A DNA stretch of 64,000 bases from Pseudomonas serbica (GTDB taxonomy: Bacteria > Pseudomonadota > Gammaproteobacteria > Pseudomonadales > Pseudomonadaceae): the NCBI RefSeq assembly GCF_028823535.1, contig NZ_JAQIYM010000012.1, forward strand, positions 1 to 64,000, given 5' to 3'. The notes beneath the pieces are model-generated. The model worked only from the letters and a program-made list of their open reading frames with translations. It did not search any database and was not told the DNA's origin. This document shows, piece after piece, positions 35,813 to 44,238 of this stretch. The translations under genes were made by a program, and so were the position numbers. The stretch's first letter is position 1, and each line of letters begins with the position of its first letter.

Positions 35813-36592
35813 ATGCCTTTCGAACTCAGCGTTGACCTTACCACCCTGGCGATCCTCGCCTTTGTCGCTTTCATTGCCGGTTTCATCGACGCCATCGCCG
35901 GCGGCGGCGGGCTGTTGACCACCCCGGCCCTGCTGACCGCTGGCCTGCCACCGCACCTGGTACTGGGCACCAACAAACTCAGTTCGACCTTTGGCTCGGC
36001 CACCGCCAGCTTCACCTTTTACCGCCGCAAGTTGTTCCACCCCCGGCAATGGATGCACGCCATCGTCGGCACCCTGGTCGGCGCACTGACCGGCGCCGTG
36101 GTCGCCCATTACCTGCCGGCGGAATGGCTGAACAAGATGCTGCCGGTGATCGTGTTTGCCTGCGGCCTTTACCTGTTGTTTGGCGGCACGCCGAAAGCGC
36201 CGCTGGACAGCGAAGCACCGATCAGGAAAAAGTGGCAGTCGACCCAAGGCTTCACCCTGGGCTTCTACGATGGCGTGGCCGGTCCCGGCACCGGCGCGTT
36301 CTGGACCGTCAGCAGCCTGCTGATGTACCCGATCGATCTGGTCAAGGCCAGCGGCGTGGCGCGCAGCATGAACTTCGTCAGCAACATTGCGGCGCTGTCG
36401 GTGTTCGTGTTTTCCGGGCAAGTGGACTGGATCATCGGCCTGAGCATGGGCCTGTCGGTGATGGTCGGGGCTTTCTTCGGCGCTCGCACCGCCATCAGTG
36501 GCGGCGCGAAGTTCATCCGTCCGGTGTTCATCACCGTGGTGCTGGGCCTGACCGTACGCCTAGCCTGGCAGCACTGGTTCAGCGTGGCCTAA
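35813..36592 (+). CDS. TSUP/TauE-SafE-family permease
   Basis: 259-residue inner-membrane transporter of the TSUP (TauE/SafE, YfcA-like) family, which exports or imports sulfur oxyanions and organic acids. The first half has the family motif AFIAGFIDAIAGGGGLLTTPALL, and the second half has the repeat LGFYDGVAGPGTGAFWTVSSLL, as expected for two inverted 4-helix repeats. ATG 35813 is weakly preceded by a ribosome site. The last 33 nt overlap nudC, which runs on the other strand. The substrate is not predictable from this sequence. Confidence 0.87.
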   Translation: MPFELSVDLTTLAILAFVAFIAGFIDAIAGGGGLLTTPALLTAGLPPHLVLGTNKLSSTFGSATASFTFYRRKLFHPRQWMHAIVGTLVGALTGAVVAHYLPAEWLNKMLPVIVFACGLYLLFGGTPKAPLDSEAPIRKKWQSTQGFTLGFYDGVAGPGTGAFWTVSSLLMYPIDLVKASGVARSMNFVSNIAALSVFVFSGQVDWIIGLSMGLSVMVGAFFGARTAISGGAKFIRPVFITVVLGLTVRLAWQHWFSVA

Positions 36593-37390
36593 GCGCTGCG
36601 CCACATAGGCATCGATCAGGTAACGGGCAATCGAACGTGACGCCGGCAACGGCGGCAGCGCGTGGACGTTGAACCACTGGGCGTCCTCGATCTCGTCCTC
36701 CTGGCAGACGATCTCGCCACCGGCGTATTCGGCATGGAAGCCGAGCATCATCGAGTGCGGGAATGGCCAGCACTGGCTGCCCATGTACTGGATGTTCTTC
36801 ACTTCGATCCGCACTTCTTCACGCACCTCGCGAATCAGGCAATCCTCCGCCGATTCGCCAGGCTCGGCAAACCCCGCCAGCGTGCTGTAGACCCCGGCGA
36901 CAAAACGTGGCGAGCGTGCCAGCAGAACCTCATCACCACGGGTCACCAGCACGATCATGCTGGGGGAAATCCGCGGATAGCTGCGCAAATCACAGGGCTG
37001 GCAATACATCGCCCGTTCACGCGGCACCTGGGCCATGGCCTGGCCGCAGTTGCCGCAAAAACGGTGCTCCCGGGCCCAGGTGCCGATCTGCGCGGCATAA
37101 CCCAGGACCTTGAACACCGTGTGATCGCCCTCGAGCATGAACGCCCGCAAGCCTTTCCAGTTGCAGCCCGGCACTTCGCTGTGACTGCGCAGCTCCAGCA
37201 GGTACACCGGCTCGCCATCGAGGTGGCCGATGCCAAGCTCGGCGAGAATCGCCAAGTCCTGGCGCTTGAGCCATTCGCGCGGGAACAGTGCGCCGTTGTC
37301 ATCGAACAAAAAGCCTTCGGGGCTGCGCGCTACCGCCCAGCCGCCGGGCTGGTCGGTGTCCAGTACTGCCGTGGTCCAGCGTTGAGTCAT
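36560..37390 (-). CDS. nudC: NADH pyrophosphatase / NAD-capped RNA hydrolase NudC
   Basis: 276-residue Nudix hydrolase that cleaves NAD(H) and removes NAD caps from RNA. A zinc ribbon has Cys 112, 115, 130 and 133 (FCGNCG, YCQPCD). The Nudix box covers residues 173-195 (GFAEPGESAEDC with REVREEV). The specificity motif, SQPWPFPxS in most NudC proteins, reads SQCWPFPHS at 205-213. It begins 7 nt after the upstream crotonase gene stop, so the two are probably co-transcribed. Its 3' end overlaps that of the TSUP gene by 33 nt. Confidence 0.93.
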   Translation of the reverse strand: MTQRWTTAVLDTDQPGGWAVARSPEGFLFDDNGALFPREWLKRQDLAILAELGIGHLDGEPVYLLELRSHSEVPGCNWKGLRAFMLEGDHTVFKVLGYAAQIGTWAREHRFCGNCGQAMAQVPRERAMYCQPCDLRSYPRISPSMIVLVTRGDEVLLARSPRFVAGVYSTLAGFAEPGESAEDCLIREVREEVRIEVKNIQYMGSQCWPFPHSMMLGFHAEYAGGEIVCQEDEIEDAQWFNVHALPPLPASRSIARYLIDAYVAQRLGHAEPVLPG

Positions 37391-37397
37391 TTTTCAA

Positions 37398-38210
37398 TCA
37401 ATCCAGAAATTCGGGTTTCTGTTTGCTCATATGGGCGGCCATGGCCACGCGCAGATCGGTCGATTGCAGCATGGCGGCGTTCCAGGTGGCAACGTATTCC
37501 AGGCCGTCGTCGATGCGATGATCGCGCATGTAGCTGATCATCTCCTTGGTGCCGGTTATGGCAATCGGCGACTTGCTCGCAATCTCCCGGGCGATGCCCA
37601 TGACGCCATCGAGCAGGCTGGCACTATCGCTGTAGACGCGATTGACCAGGCCCATATCCCGCGCATCGATGGCGCCGAAAGTGCGACCAGTGTAAGCCAG
37701 CTCACGCAGCATGCCGTCCCCGATGATCCGCGGCAAGCGTTGCAACGTACCGACGTCGGCGGCCATGCCAATGTCGATTTCCTTGATCGAGAATTGCGCG
37801 TCTTCGGCGGCATAGCGCATGTCGCAAGCGGCGATCAGGTCGATGGCCCCGCCCAGGCAATAACCCTGGATGGCCGCGAGCACCGGTTTGCGGCATTGGT
37901 CGACCGCATTGAAGGAGGCCTGCAGGGTGAGGATCTTGCGGCGCAGCAAGCGCGCATTGCGTCCGACGTCCTTGCCCAGCTCATTGGCCACGCCGGCCAG
38001 CATCATCAGGTCGATGCCGGAGGAGAAATGCTTTCCTGCGCCACTGATCACCACCGCACGAATTTCATCGGTGTCGTCGATCCACTGGAAGATCTCGATG
38101 ATCTCGGTCCAGAAGGCAGCGTTCATCGAGTTGACTTTTTCCGGGCGGTTGATTTGCACATGAGCAATTTTATCCACCAGTTCGACGTTGAACGCTGTGT
38201 ATTGAGACAT
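37398..38210 (-). CDS. crotonase-family protein, dienoyl-CoA isomerase-like
   Basis: 270-residue enoyl-CoA hydratase/isomerase-fold protein. The acyl-CoA oxyanion loop is FSSGIDLMML and the second oxyanion segment is GYCLGGAIDLIAACD. The stretch SIKEIDIGMAADVGTLQRLPRIIG matches the mammalian ECH1 and bacterial delta3,5-delta2,4-dienoyl-CoA isomerase type (acidic catalytic residues in IKEIDIGMAADVG), rather than the Glu/Glu pair of classical hydratases. It would handle unsaturated fatty acids with double bonds at odd positions in beta-oxidation. ATG 38210 has AAGGA upstream. It is followed by nudC. Confidence 0.85.
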   Translation of the reverse strand: MSQYTAFNVELVDKIAHVQINRPEKVNSMNAAFWTEIIEIFQWIDDTDEIRAVVISGAGKHFSSGIDLMMLAGVANELGKDVGRNARLLRRKILTLQASFNAVDQCRKPVLAAIQGYCLGGAIDLIAACDMRYAAEDAQFSIKEIDIGMAADVGTLQRLPRIIGDGMLRELAYTGRTFGAIDARDMGLVNRVYSDSASLLDGVMGIAREIASKSPIAITGTKEMISYMRDHRIDDGLEYVATWNAAMLQSTDLRVAMAAHMSKQKPEFLD

Positions 38211-38767
38211 GCTAGTGATCCTTCAGCGGGCAAAAAAAGAGCCCGAACTATAACAAGGCAGCCCGGCTGGCGGTAAGGCAGTGGTTCGGCCAAAAGCGGG
38301 ACCCTCAAGCGCACCACAACAGTGCAAGGCCGTCGCAACACTGCGCACAGTTCTGTGACTGCCAAGTGACCAAAAGCAGCTGAATCGCAAAAAAAACTGC
38401 CCTTCGTCGGTGCGCTTGCACCGCTATCCGGCACGTCCGTACCTAAACAAACCGATTGTCGAACAATTTTGCCATCAGCGCTTTACCGCTCTAAGTTCTG
38501 GCCTAGACTGGGTTTCTCGGGGGAAGACCGGTCGGTCATAAAGTGGAAAAAAAGTCGAAACTTTTGCCGCACATGGTCGGTCGAGTAGAAGGTAGGTGCG
38601 TTGCGACTGGTGCAATCCTTGCAATGGCTTATTCACCCATTCTGCTTCAGCGCATTTGGGCAGCGCTTGCTCCCGATGCGTAGCGCTTTTGCGCCCGGCT
38701 GCAGGAATCGGCCACGAAACACCGTTTGCCAGACCTAAGAATTAGATCAACAACACGGGAGATTCAT
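38211..38767. other. glgA upstream region
   Basis: 557 nt without a gene, between divergent crotonase and glgA. Contents: a perfect hairpin cggtgc-GCTT-gcaccg (38408-38423), a possible RpoS-type -10 element CTAGACT at 38503-38509, and two copies of ggtcggtc near 38530 and 38577. The long leader of about 250 nt before glgA is notable. I see no riboswitch I can name. Confidence 0.5.
38503..38509 (+). promoter_or_regulatory. candidate RpoS-type -10 for the glgA operon
   Basis: CTAGACT differs from the RpoS -10 CTATACT at one position, and no good sigma70 -35 lies in front. Stress control is expected for the trehalose/glycogen genes, but a single hexamer match is weak. Confidence 0.25.
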
Positions 38768-40354
38768 ATGATTAGTGCGGCTTTGGATGTTCAGGGAGAG
38801 CTGGCTCATCAACAGGTCGGCGAATCGAGCGCCGTCAGTGCTCCCAGTGCGCAAGCGATCAGCGTTACCGGGACCCGGACGTTGGCACCTGTAGCCAGCC
38901 AGAACCCCAACAAGAAGAAAGTGTTGTTCGTCACCTCCGAGATTGCCGACCTGGTGAAAACCGGCGGTCTGGGCGACGTTTCCGCCGCGCTGCCTCGGGC
39001 CATGGCGCACCTGCACGATGTGCGTGTGCTGATTCCCGGTTATCCGCAGGTGCTGCACAGTGAAAACCCGATTCACATCATCGGCGAACTCGGTGGTCAT
39101 GCGGCGCTCCCGCCGTGCAAGATCGGGCGCATGGACATGCCTGACGGTCTGGTCATTTACGTGTTGATCTGCCCCGAGCTCTACGAGCGCGAAGGTTCGC
39201 CCTATGGCGCCAACAATGGCCGCGACTGGCCGGACAACCATATCCGTTTCGCCCGCCTGGGCCTGGCGGCCGCCGATATCGCCGCCAACCTCGCGCAAAT
39301 CCACTGGTGCCCGGACCTGGTGCACGCCCATGACTGGCCCGCGGGCCTGGCCCCTGCCTATATGCACTGGCGTGGGCAGCGCACGCCGACCCTGTTCACC
39401 ATCCATAACCTGGCTTACCAGGGCGTGACGAGCCTGGGGTCTTGCCCCGAACTGGGCATTCCGCACCACGCCTTGCAACAGGAAGGCATGGAGTTCTACG
39501 GCAAGATGTCGTTCCTCAAGGCCGGCATGGCCTATTCGAGCCACATCACCACCGTCAGCGCCACCTACGCCCAGGAAATCACCACGCCGGACTTCGGCTG
39601 CGGTCTCGACGGTTTTCTGGCTGCCAAGACCCAGCAAGGCCTGCTCAGCGGCATTCCCAACGGCATCGACGAAAGCTGGGATGCGGCCACCGATCCGCAC
39701 CTGTTCTGCCCCTTCAACATCGGCGACTGGGACGGCAAAGCGGTCAACGCGGCCCATGTCCGCCAGTTGTTCGGCCTGCAGGACAGTGAAGGTCCACTGT
39801 TCGCCGTGGTCTCGCGCCTGGTTTACCAGAAGGGCCTGGACCTGACCGAAGCGGTCTCCGAATACATCGTCAAATCCGGTGGCCAGATCGCGATCATCGG
39901 CCGCGGCGAGCCGGAAGAAGAACAGGCCATGCGCGAACTGGCCCTGCGTTTTCCCGGGCAGATCGGCGTGCGCATCGGCTTCAACGAAACCGACGCCCGG
40001 CGGATGTTTGCCGGCAGCGATTTCCTGTTGATGCCGTCGCGCTATGAACCTTGCGGCCTGAGCCAGATGTACGCCCAGCGCTTTGGCTCGTTGCCGGTGG
40101 CACGCAATACCGGTGGCCTGGCGGACACCATCGAAGACGGCGTGACCGGCTTTCTGTTCGATGAATCCACCGTGGAAAGTTATCAGCAAGCCCTGAGCCG
40201 CGCGTTCAAGGTCTTCGCCTTCCCCGACCTGCTGCACGCCATGCGTTGCCGCGCCATGGCCGCACCGTTCAACTGGTGCAAGGCGGTCGAACCATACGCC
40301 GAACTCTACGAACAGCTTGTGGCCAAAGCCTTGGGGAAATCGCACAAACAGTAA
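38768..40354 (+). CDS. glgA: glycogen synthase GlgA
   Basis: 528-residue GT5 glycosyltransferase, which transfers glucose from ADP-glucose to alpha-1,4-glucan. The KTGGLGDV motif (SEIADLVKTGGLGDVSAALP) marks ADP-glucose binding near the N terminus; the second Rossmann domain has FLLMPSRYEPCGLSQMYAQRFG with the catalytic Glu region. An N-terminal extension of about 55 residues precedes KKVLFVTSEI, longer than E. coli GlgA. ATG 38768 has GGAG about 6 nt upstream; the frame is open to 38726. First gene of glgA-treZ-malQ-treY-DUF2934-glgX. No glgC is nearby. Confidence 0.95.
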   Translation: MISAALDVQGELAHQQVGESSAVSAPSAQAISVTGTRTLAPVASQNPNKKKVLFVTSEIADLVKTGGLGDVSAALPRAMAHLHDVRVLIPGYPQVLHSENPIHIIGELGGHAALPPCKIGRMDMPDGLVIYVLICPELYEREGSPYGANNGRDWPDNHIRFARLGLAAADIAANLAQIHWCPDLVHAHDWPAGLAPAYMHWRGQRTPTLFTIHNLAYQGVTSLGSCPELGIPHHALQQEGMEFYGKMSFLKAGMAYSSHITTVSATYAQEITTPDFGCGLDGFLAAKTQQGLLSGIPNGIDESWDAATDPHLFCPFNIGDWDGKAVNAAHVRQLFGLQDSEGPLFAVVSRLVYQKGLDLTEAVSEYIVKSGGQIAIIGRGEPEEEQAMRELALRFPGQIGVRIGFNETDARRMFAGSDFLLMPSRYEPCGLSQMYAQRFGSLPVARNTGGLADTIEDGVTGFLFDESTVESYQQALSRAFKVFAFPDLLHAMRCRAMAAPFNWCKAVEPYAELYEQLVAKALGKSHKQ

Positions 40355-40366
40355 GAGGCTTTAGAG

Positions 40367-42163
40367 ATGCCGTTACGGACCCTTGAGACCTGGCCCCACG
40401 GCGCAATCAAACTGGACCCGAAAAACACACGATTCGCGTTGTGGGCTCCAGATGCGTTCTACGTCAGTGTCGAGCTGGAAAATGGACAGTCCTTGCCGTT
40501 GTTGCCCCAGGCCGACGGCTGGTTCGTGATTAACACCCCGTGCCCGGCGGGTACGCGCTACCGCTACAACATCGATGGCGAACTGGAGGTGCCCGACCCG
40601 GCCTCCCGCGCCCAGGCCGGGGACATCGACCAGCACAGCGTGGTAGTCGACCCGTTGGCCTACCAATGGCGCCACACGACCTGGCAGGGGCGTCCCTGGA
40701 ACGAAGCGGTGATCTACGAGCTGCACGTAGGTGCCCTCGGCGGTTTCCTTGCCGTCGAGCAACACCTGGCGCACTTGGTCGAGCTAGGTGTCACCGCGAT
40801 CGAGTTGATGCCGATCGCGCAGTTTCCCGGCGAGCGCAATTGGGGCTACGACGGGGTGCTGCTCTATGCGCCCCAGGCCTCCTATGGTTCCCCCGAACAG
40901 CTCAAGCATCTGATCGACACCGCCCATGGCCTTGGCCTGGCGGTGATCCTCGACGTGGTCTACAACCACTTCGGCCCGGATGGCAATTATCTGCACCGGT
41001 ATGCCAAGGGCTTCTTCCGTGAAGACCGGCACACGCCTTGGGGGGCGGCCATCGATTTCCGTCGTCGCGAGGTACGGGACTTCTTCATCGACAATGCCTT
41101 GATGTGGCTGCTGGAATACCGTTTCGACGGTTTGCGCCTGGATGCGGTGCATGCCATCGAAGACCCGGATTTTCTCCAGGAACTGGCCCAGCGGGTGCGT
41201 CAGCAGGCTGATCCGTCGCGCCATGTGTGGCTGATGGTGGAAAACGAACACAACCAGGCCAGCCTGCTCGAACAGGGCTACGACGCGCAGTGGAACGATG
41301 ACGGCCACAACGCCTTGCATGTACTGCTCACTGGCGAGACCGATGCCTATTACGCCGACTATGCACACAACCCCACCGAACAACTGGCCCGTTGCCTGAG
41401 CCAGGGTTTCGTGTTCCAGGGTCACATCAACCGCCATGGTGAGCAACGCGGCGAGCCCAGTGGACATTTGCCACCCAGCGCATTCGTATTGTTCCTGCAG
41501 AATCACGACCAGATCGGCAATCGCGCCTTTGGCGAGCGCCTGCATCAATTGGCCAACCCCGATGCGTTGAAAGCGGCGACAGTGTTGTTGCTGCTGTCGC
41601 CGATGATTCCCCTGATGTTCATGGGCGACGAATTCGCCGCCGAACAACCCTTCCTGTTTTTCACCAGCCACCACGGCGAGCTCGCGCGGCTGGTGCGCGA
41701 AGGACGGCGCAATGAATTTGCCGCGTTCAGCGCCTTTGCCGACCCGGATAAACGTGAACGGATTCCCGATCCGAACGCCGCGCAGACCTTCGAAGCGTCG
41801 CGCCCTGCCCTGACCTCCACCGAGCCATCGGCGACGCATGAACTCTATCGTCAACTGTTGCAGGTACGTCATCGGCACATCATCCCTCACCTGCCCGGCA
41901 CCCAGGCGCTGGATGCCGAGGTGCTGGGCACCGGTGCGGTGAGCGCGTCGTGGCGCCTGGGCAATGGCAGCGAACTGCGCATCGACCTCAACCTCAGCGC
42001 CAGGCCGGTGAGCCACACGCCGCCGGCTGTGGCTACTTTATTGTTCGAACAGCCGCCTGGGTCTGGCCAACAGCTGGATCAAGGCACCTTGCCCCCGTAT
42101 TGCGCGCTTGTCAGCCTCACGGCCGCGGCCCCCTTGCTACCCCTTGATGGAGAGCGCCAATGA
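40367..42163 (+). CDS. treZ: malto-oligosyltrehalose trehalohydrolase TreZ
   Basis: 598-residue GH13 enzyme that releases trehalose from the maltooligosyltrehalose ends made by TreY. An N-terminal E-set domain (NTRFALWAPDAFYVSVELENG) precedes the (beta/alpha)8 barrel. The catalytic region shows YRFDGLRLDAVHAI (nucleophile Asp), LMVENEHNQ (acid Glu) and FLQNHDQIGNRA. It starts 12 nt after glgA, and its stop overlaps the malQ start by 4 nt. Confidence 0.95.
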   Translation: MPLRTLETWPHGAIKLDPKNTRFALWAPDAFYVSVELENGQSLPLLPQADGWFVINTPCPAGTRYRYNIDGELEVPDPASRAQAGDIDQHSVVVDPLAYQWRHTTWQGRPWNEAVIYELHVGALGGFLAVEQHLAHLVELGVTAIELMPIAQFPGERNWGYDGVLLYAPQASYGSPEQLKHLIDTAHGLGLAVILDVVYNHFGPDGNYLHRYAKGFFREDRHTPWGAAIDFRRREVRDFFIDNALMWLLEYRFDGLRLDAVHAIEDPDFLQELAQRVRQQADPSRHVWLMVENEHNQASLLEQGYDAQWNDDGHNALHVLLTGETDAYYADYAHNPTEQLARCLSQGFVFQGHINRHGEQRGEPSGHLPPSAFVLFLQNHDQIGNRAFGERLHQLANPDALKAATVLLLLSPMIPLMFMGDEFAAEQPFLFFTSHHGELARLVREGRRNEFAAFSAFADPDKRERIPDPNAAQTFEASRPALTSTEPSATHELYRQLLQVRHRHIIPHLPGTQALDAEVLGTGAVSASWRLGNGSELRIDLNLSARPVSHTPPAVATLLFEQPPGSGQQLDQGTLPPYCALVSLTAAAPLLPLDGERQ

Positions 42164-44238
42164 GTGATGCGCAACTGGAAATCCTGGCCACACGGGCCGG
42201 CCTGGCGGTCGACTGGATCGACGCCAACGGGCGCCCGCAAAAAGTCGCACCTTCGGTGCTGCGCAACGTCCTCACCGGCCTCGGCCACCCGGCCGGCAGC
42301 GCCCAGGAAATCGACGCCAGCCTGCTCGAATTGCAACAGGTGCAGCAAACCCGCCACCTGCCACCGCTGATCACTGCCGATTTTGGCGTCGGGCTCAACC
42401 TGGCGCATTTTTTCGAGCCGCTGACACCCTGTGAGGTCCATCTTGAAGATGGCTCGCGACTCAGTCTCAAACTGGATGCCGAGGCCGTTCTGCCGGGGTT
42501 GATTCCGGTCGGTTACCAGCACGTCGACATCGACGGGCAAAGCTTCACCCTGGCCGTGGCCCCCGAGCGCTGCTACAGCGTGGGCGATGCCGTGGACAGC
42601 CCGATCCCGCGAGCCTGGGGCTTGAGCGTGCAGCTGTATGCCTTGCGCCGAGCCGGCGATGGCGGTTTTGGCGACACCCAGGCATTGGAAGACCTGGCCC
42701 GAGTAGCGGGCGAACGTGGCGCCGAAGCGTTGGCGATCAGTCCATTGCATGCCATGTTCGCCAATGACACGAACCGCTATAGCCCGTACTCGCCTTCCAG
42801 CCGTTTGTTTCTCAACAGCCTGTATTGCGCGCCGGGGGCGATTCTTGGCGAGCGCGCGATGCGCGCCGCAATCGACGCCACTGGCCTGGCCGACGAACTC
42901 AAGCACCTGGAAGATCTGCCTTTGATCGACTGGCCGACCGCCGCCGAAGCCAAGCATCGGCTGTTGCAATCGCTGTACGAAGGCTTTGTGCAAGGCGAAC
43001 ATCCGCTGCACGCCGACTTCAGCAGCTATCGCCATGCCGGGGGTGAAGCACTGGAAAATCATTGCCGCTTCGAGGCCATTCAAGAGGCCCGCGCCGCCCG
43101 GGGCGAAAGCCTCGATTGGCGTGAATGGCCACAGCAGTGGCGCAACCCGCGCAGCGCTGCCCTGGCTGAATTCGCCGAAGAGAATGCCGGGCGCATCGGC
43201 TTCTTCGCTTTCTGTCAGTGGCTGATCACCCGTTGTCTGGAGCGCGCCCAAGCCGCCGCCCGCAGCAGCGGGATGGGCATTGGCCTGATTGCCGACCTGG
43301 CCGTCGGTGCCGATGGCGGTGGCAGCCAGGCCTGGAGTCGCCAGGATGAACTGCTCGCCTCCCTCACCGTTGGCGCGCCCCCGGATATTCTCAACCGCAC
43401 GGGCCAGGGTTGGGGGATTTCCGCGTTTTCCCCCGAAGGCCTGGTACGCAACGGCTTCCGTGCATTTATCGAAATGCTGCGGGCCAACTTCGCCCACGCC
43501 GGCGGCTTGCGGATAGACCATGTCATGGGCCTGCAACGCCTGTGGGTGATCCCCAATGGCGCGTCGCCAGCCGATGGCGCCTACCTGTATTACCCGGTGG
43601 ACGACCTGCTGCGCCTGTTGACCCTGGAATCCCATCGCCACCAGGCCATCGTGCTTGGTGAAGACCTGGGCACGGTGCCGGACGGCTTGCGGGAAAAACT
43701 CAGCGCCCGCGCCATGCTCGGCATGCGGGTGTTGCTGTTCGAACAGGACAACACGCACTTCAAGCCGATCCTCGACTGGCCGGACAACGCCCTGGCCACC
43801 ACCAGTACCCACGACCTGCCCACCCTCAATGGCTGGTGGCATGGCCGCGATATCGACTGGAACGCCCGTCTCGGCCTGGTCGATGCCAGCGCTGAAATCG
43901 AGTGGCGCCAACACCGCGAGCGCGAGCGCGAAGGGCTGCGCCGTACCCTGAGCCAGGACCCGCAGAACTTTCGCGAAGAGTCCCATGAGACCGACCAGGT
44001 GCTCGACGCCAGTGTGCGTTTCCTCGGCCATACCCGCGCACCGCTGGTGCTGCTGCCACTGGAGGATGCGCTGGGTATCGAACAGCAGGCCAACCTGCCC
44101 GGCACGATCGATACGCACCCCAATTGGTCGCGACGGCTGCCCGGATACAGCGAAGCCCTGCTCGATGATCCCGACGCCGCCCGGCGCCTGGAACTGCTCG
44201 CCTGCGCGCGACTTCAGGCGGCCGAGCGTGACCAATGA
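42160..44238 (+). CDS. malQ: 4-alpha-glucanotransferase MalQ (amylomaltase)
   Basis: 692-residue GH77 enzyme that disproportionates maltodextrins. Key motifs: SPYSPSSRLFLN (substrate entry), GLRIDHVMGLQRLW (nucleophile Asp), VLGEDLGTVP (acid Glu) and STHDLPTLNGWW. The N-terminal 130 residues form the extra domain found in long bacterial MalQ. Overlaps treZ by 4 nt and treY by 4 nt, so translation of three genes is coupled. It likely recycles the short chains left by GlgX and TreZ. Confidence 0.95.
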   Translation: MSDAQLEILATRAGLAVDWIDANGRPQKVAPSVLRNVLTGLGHPAGSAQEIDASLLELQQVQQTRHLPPLITADFGVGLNLAHFFEPLTPCEVHLEDGSRLSLKLDAEAVLPGLIPVGYQHVDIDGQSFTLAVAPERCYSVGDAVDSPIPRAWGLSVQLYALRRAGDGGFGDTQALEDLARVAGERGAEALAISPLHAMFANDTNRYSPYSPSSRLFLNSLYCAPGAILGERAMRAAIDATGLADELKHLEDLPLIDWPTAAEAKHRLLQSLYEGFVQGEHPLHADFSSYRHAGGEALENHCRFEAIQEARAARGESLDWREWPQQWRNPRSAALAEFAEENAGRIGFFAFCQWLITRCLERAQAAARSSGMGIGLIADLAVGADGGGSQAWSRQDELLASLTVGAPPDILNRTGQGWGISAFSPEGLVRNGFRAFIEMLRANFAHAGGLRIDHVMGLQRLWVIPNGASPADGAYLYYPVDDLLRLLTLESHRHQAIVLGEDLGTVPDGLREKLSARAMLGMRVLLFEQDNTHFKPILDWPDNALATTSTHDLPTLNGWWHGRDIDWNARLGLVDASAEIEWRQHREREREGLRRTLSQDPQNFREESHETDQVLDASVRFLGHTRAPLVLLPLEDALGIEQQANLPGTIDTHPNWSRRLPGYSEALLDDPDAARRLELLACARLQAAERDQ

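Noticed and set aside
38461..38510. AlgU (sigma-22) promoter for glgA
   Set aside because: A GAACTT-like hexamer is present only on the minus strand and has no TCTGA element at 16-17 nt.
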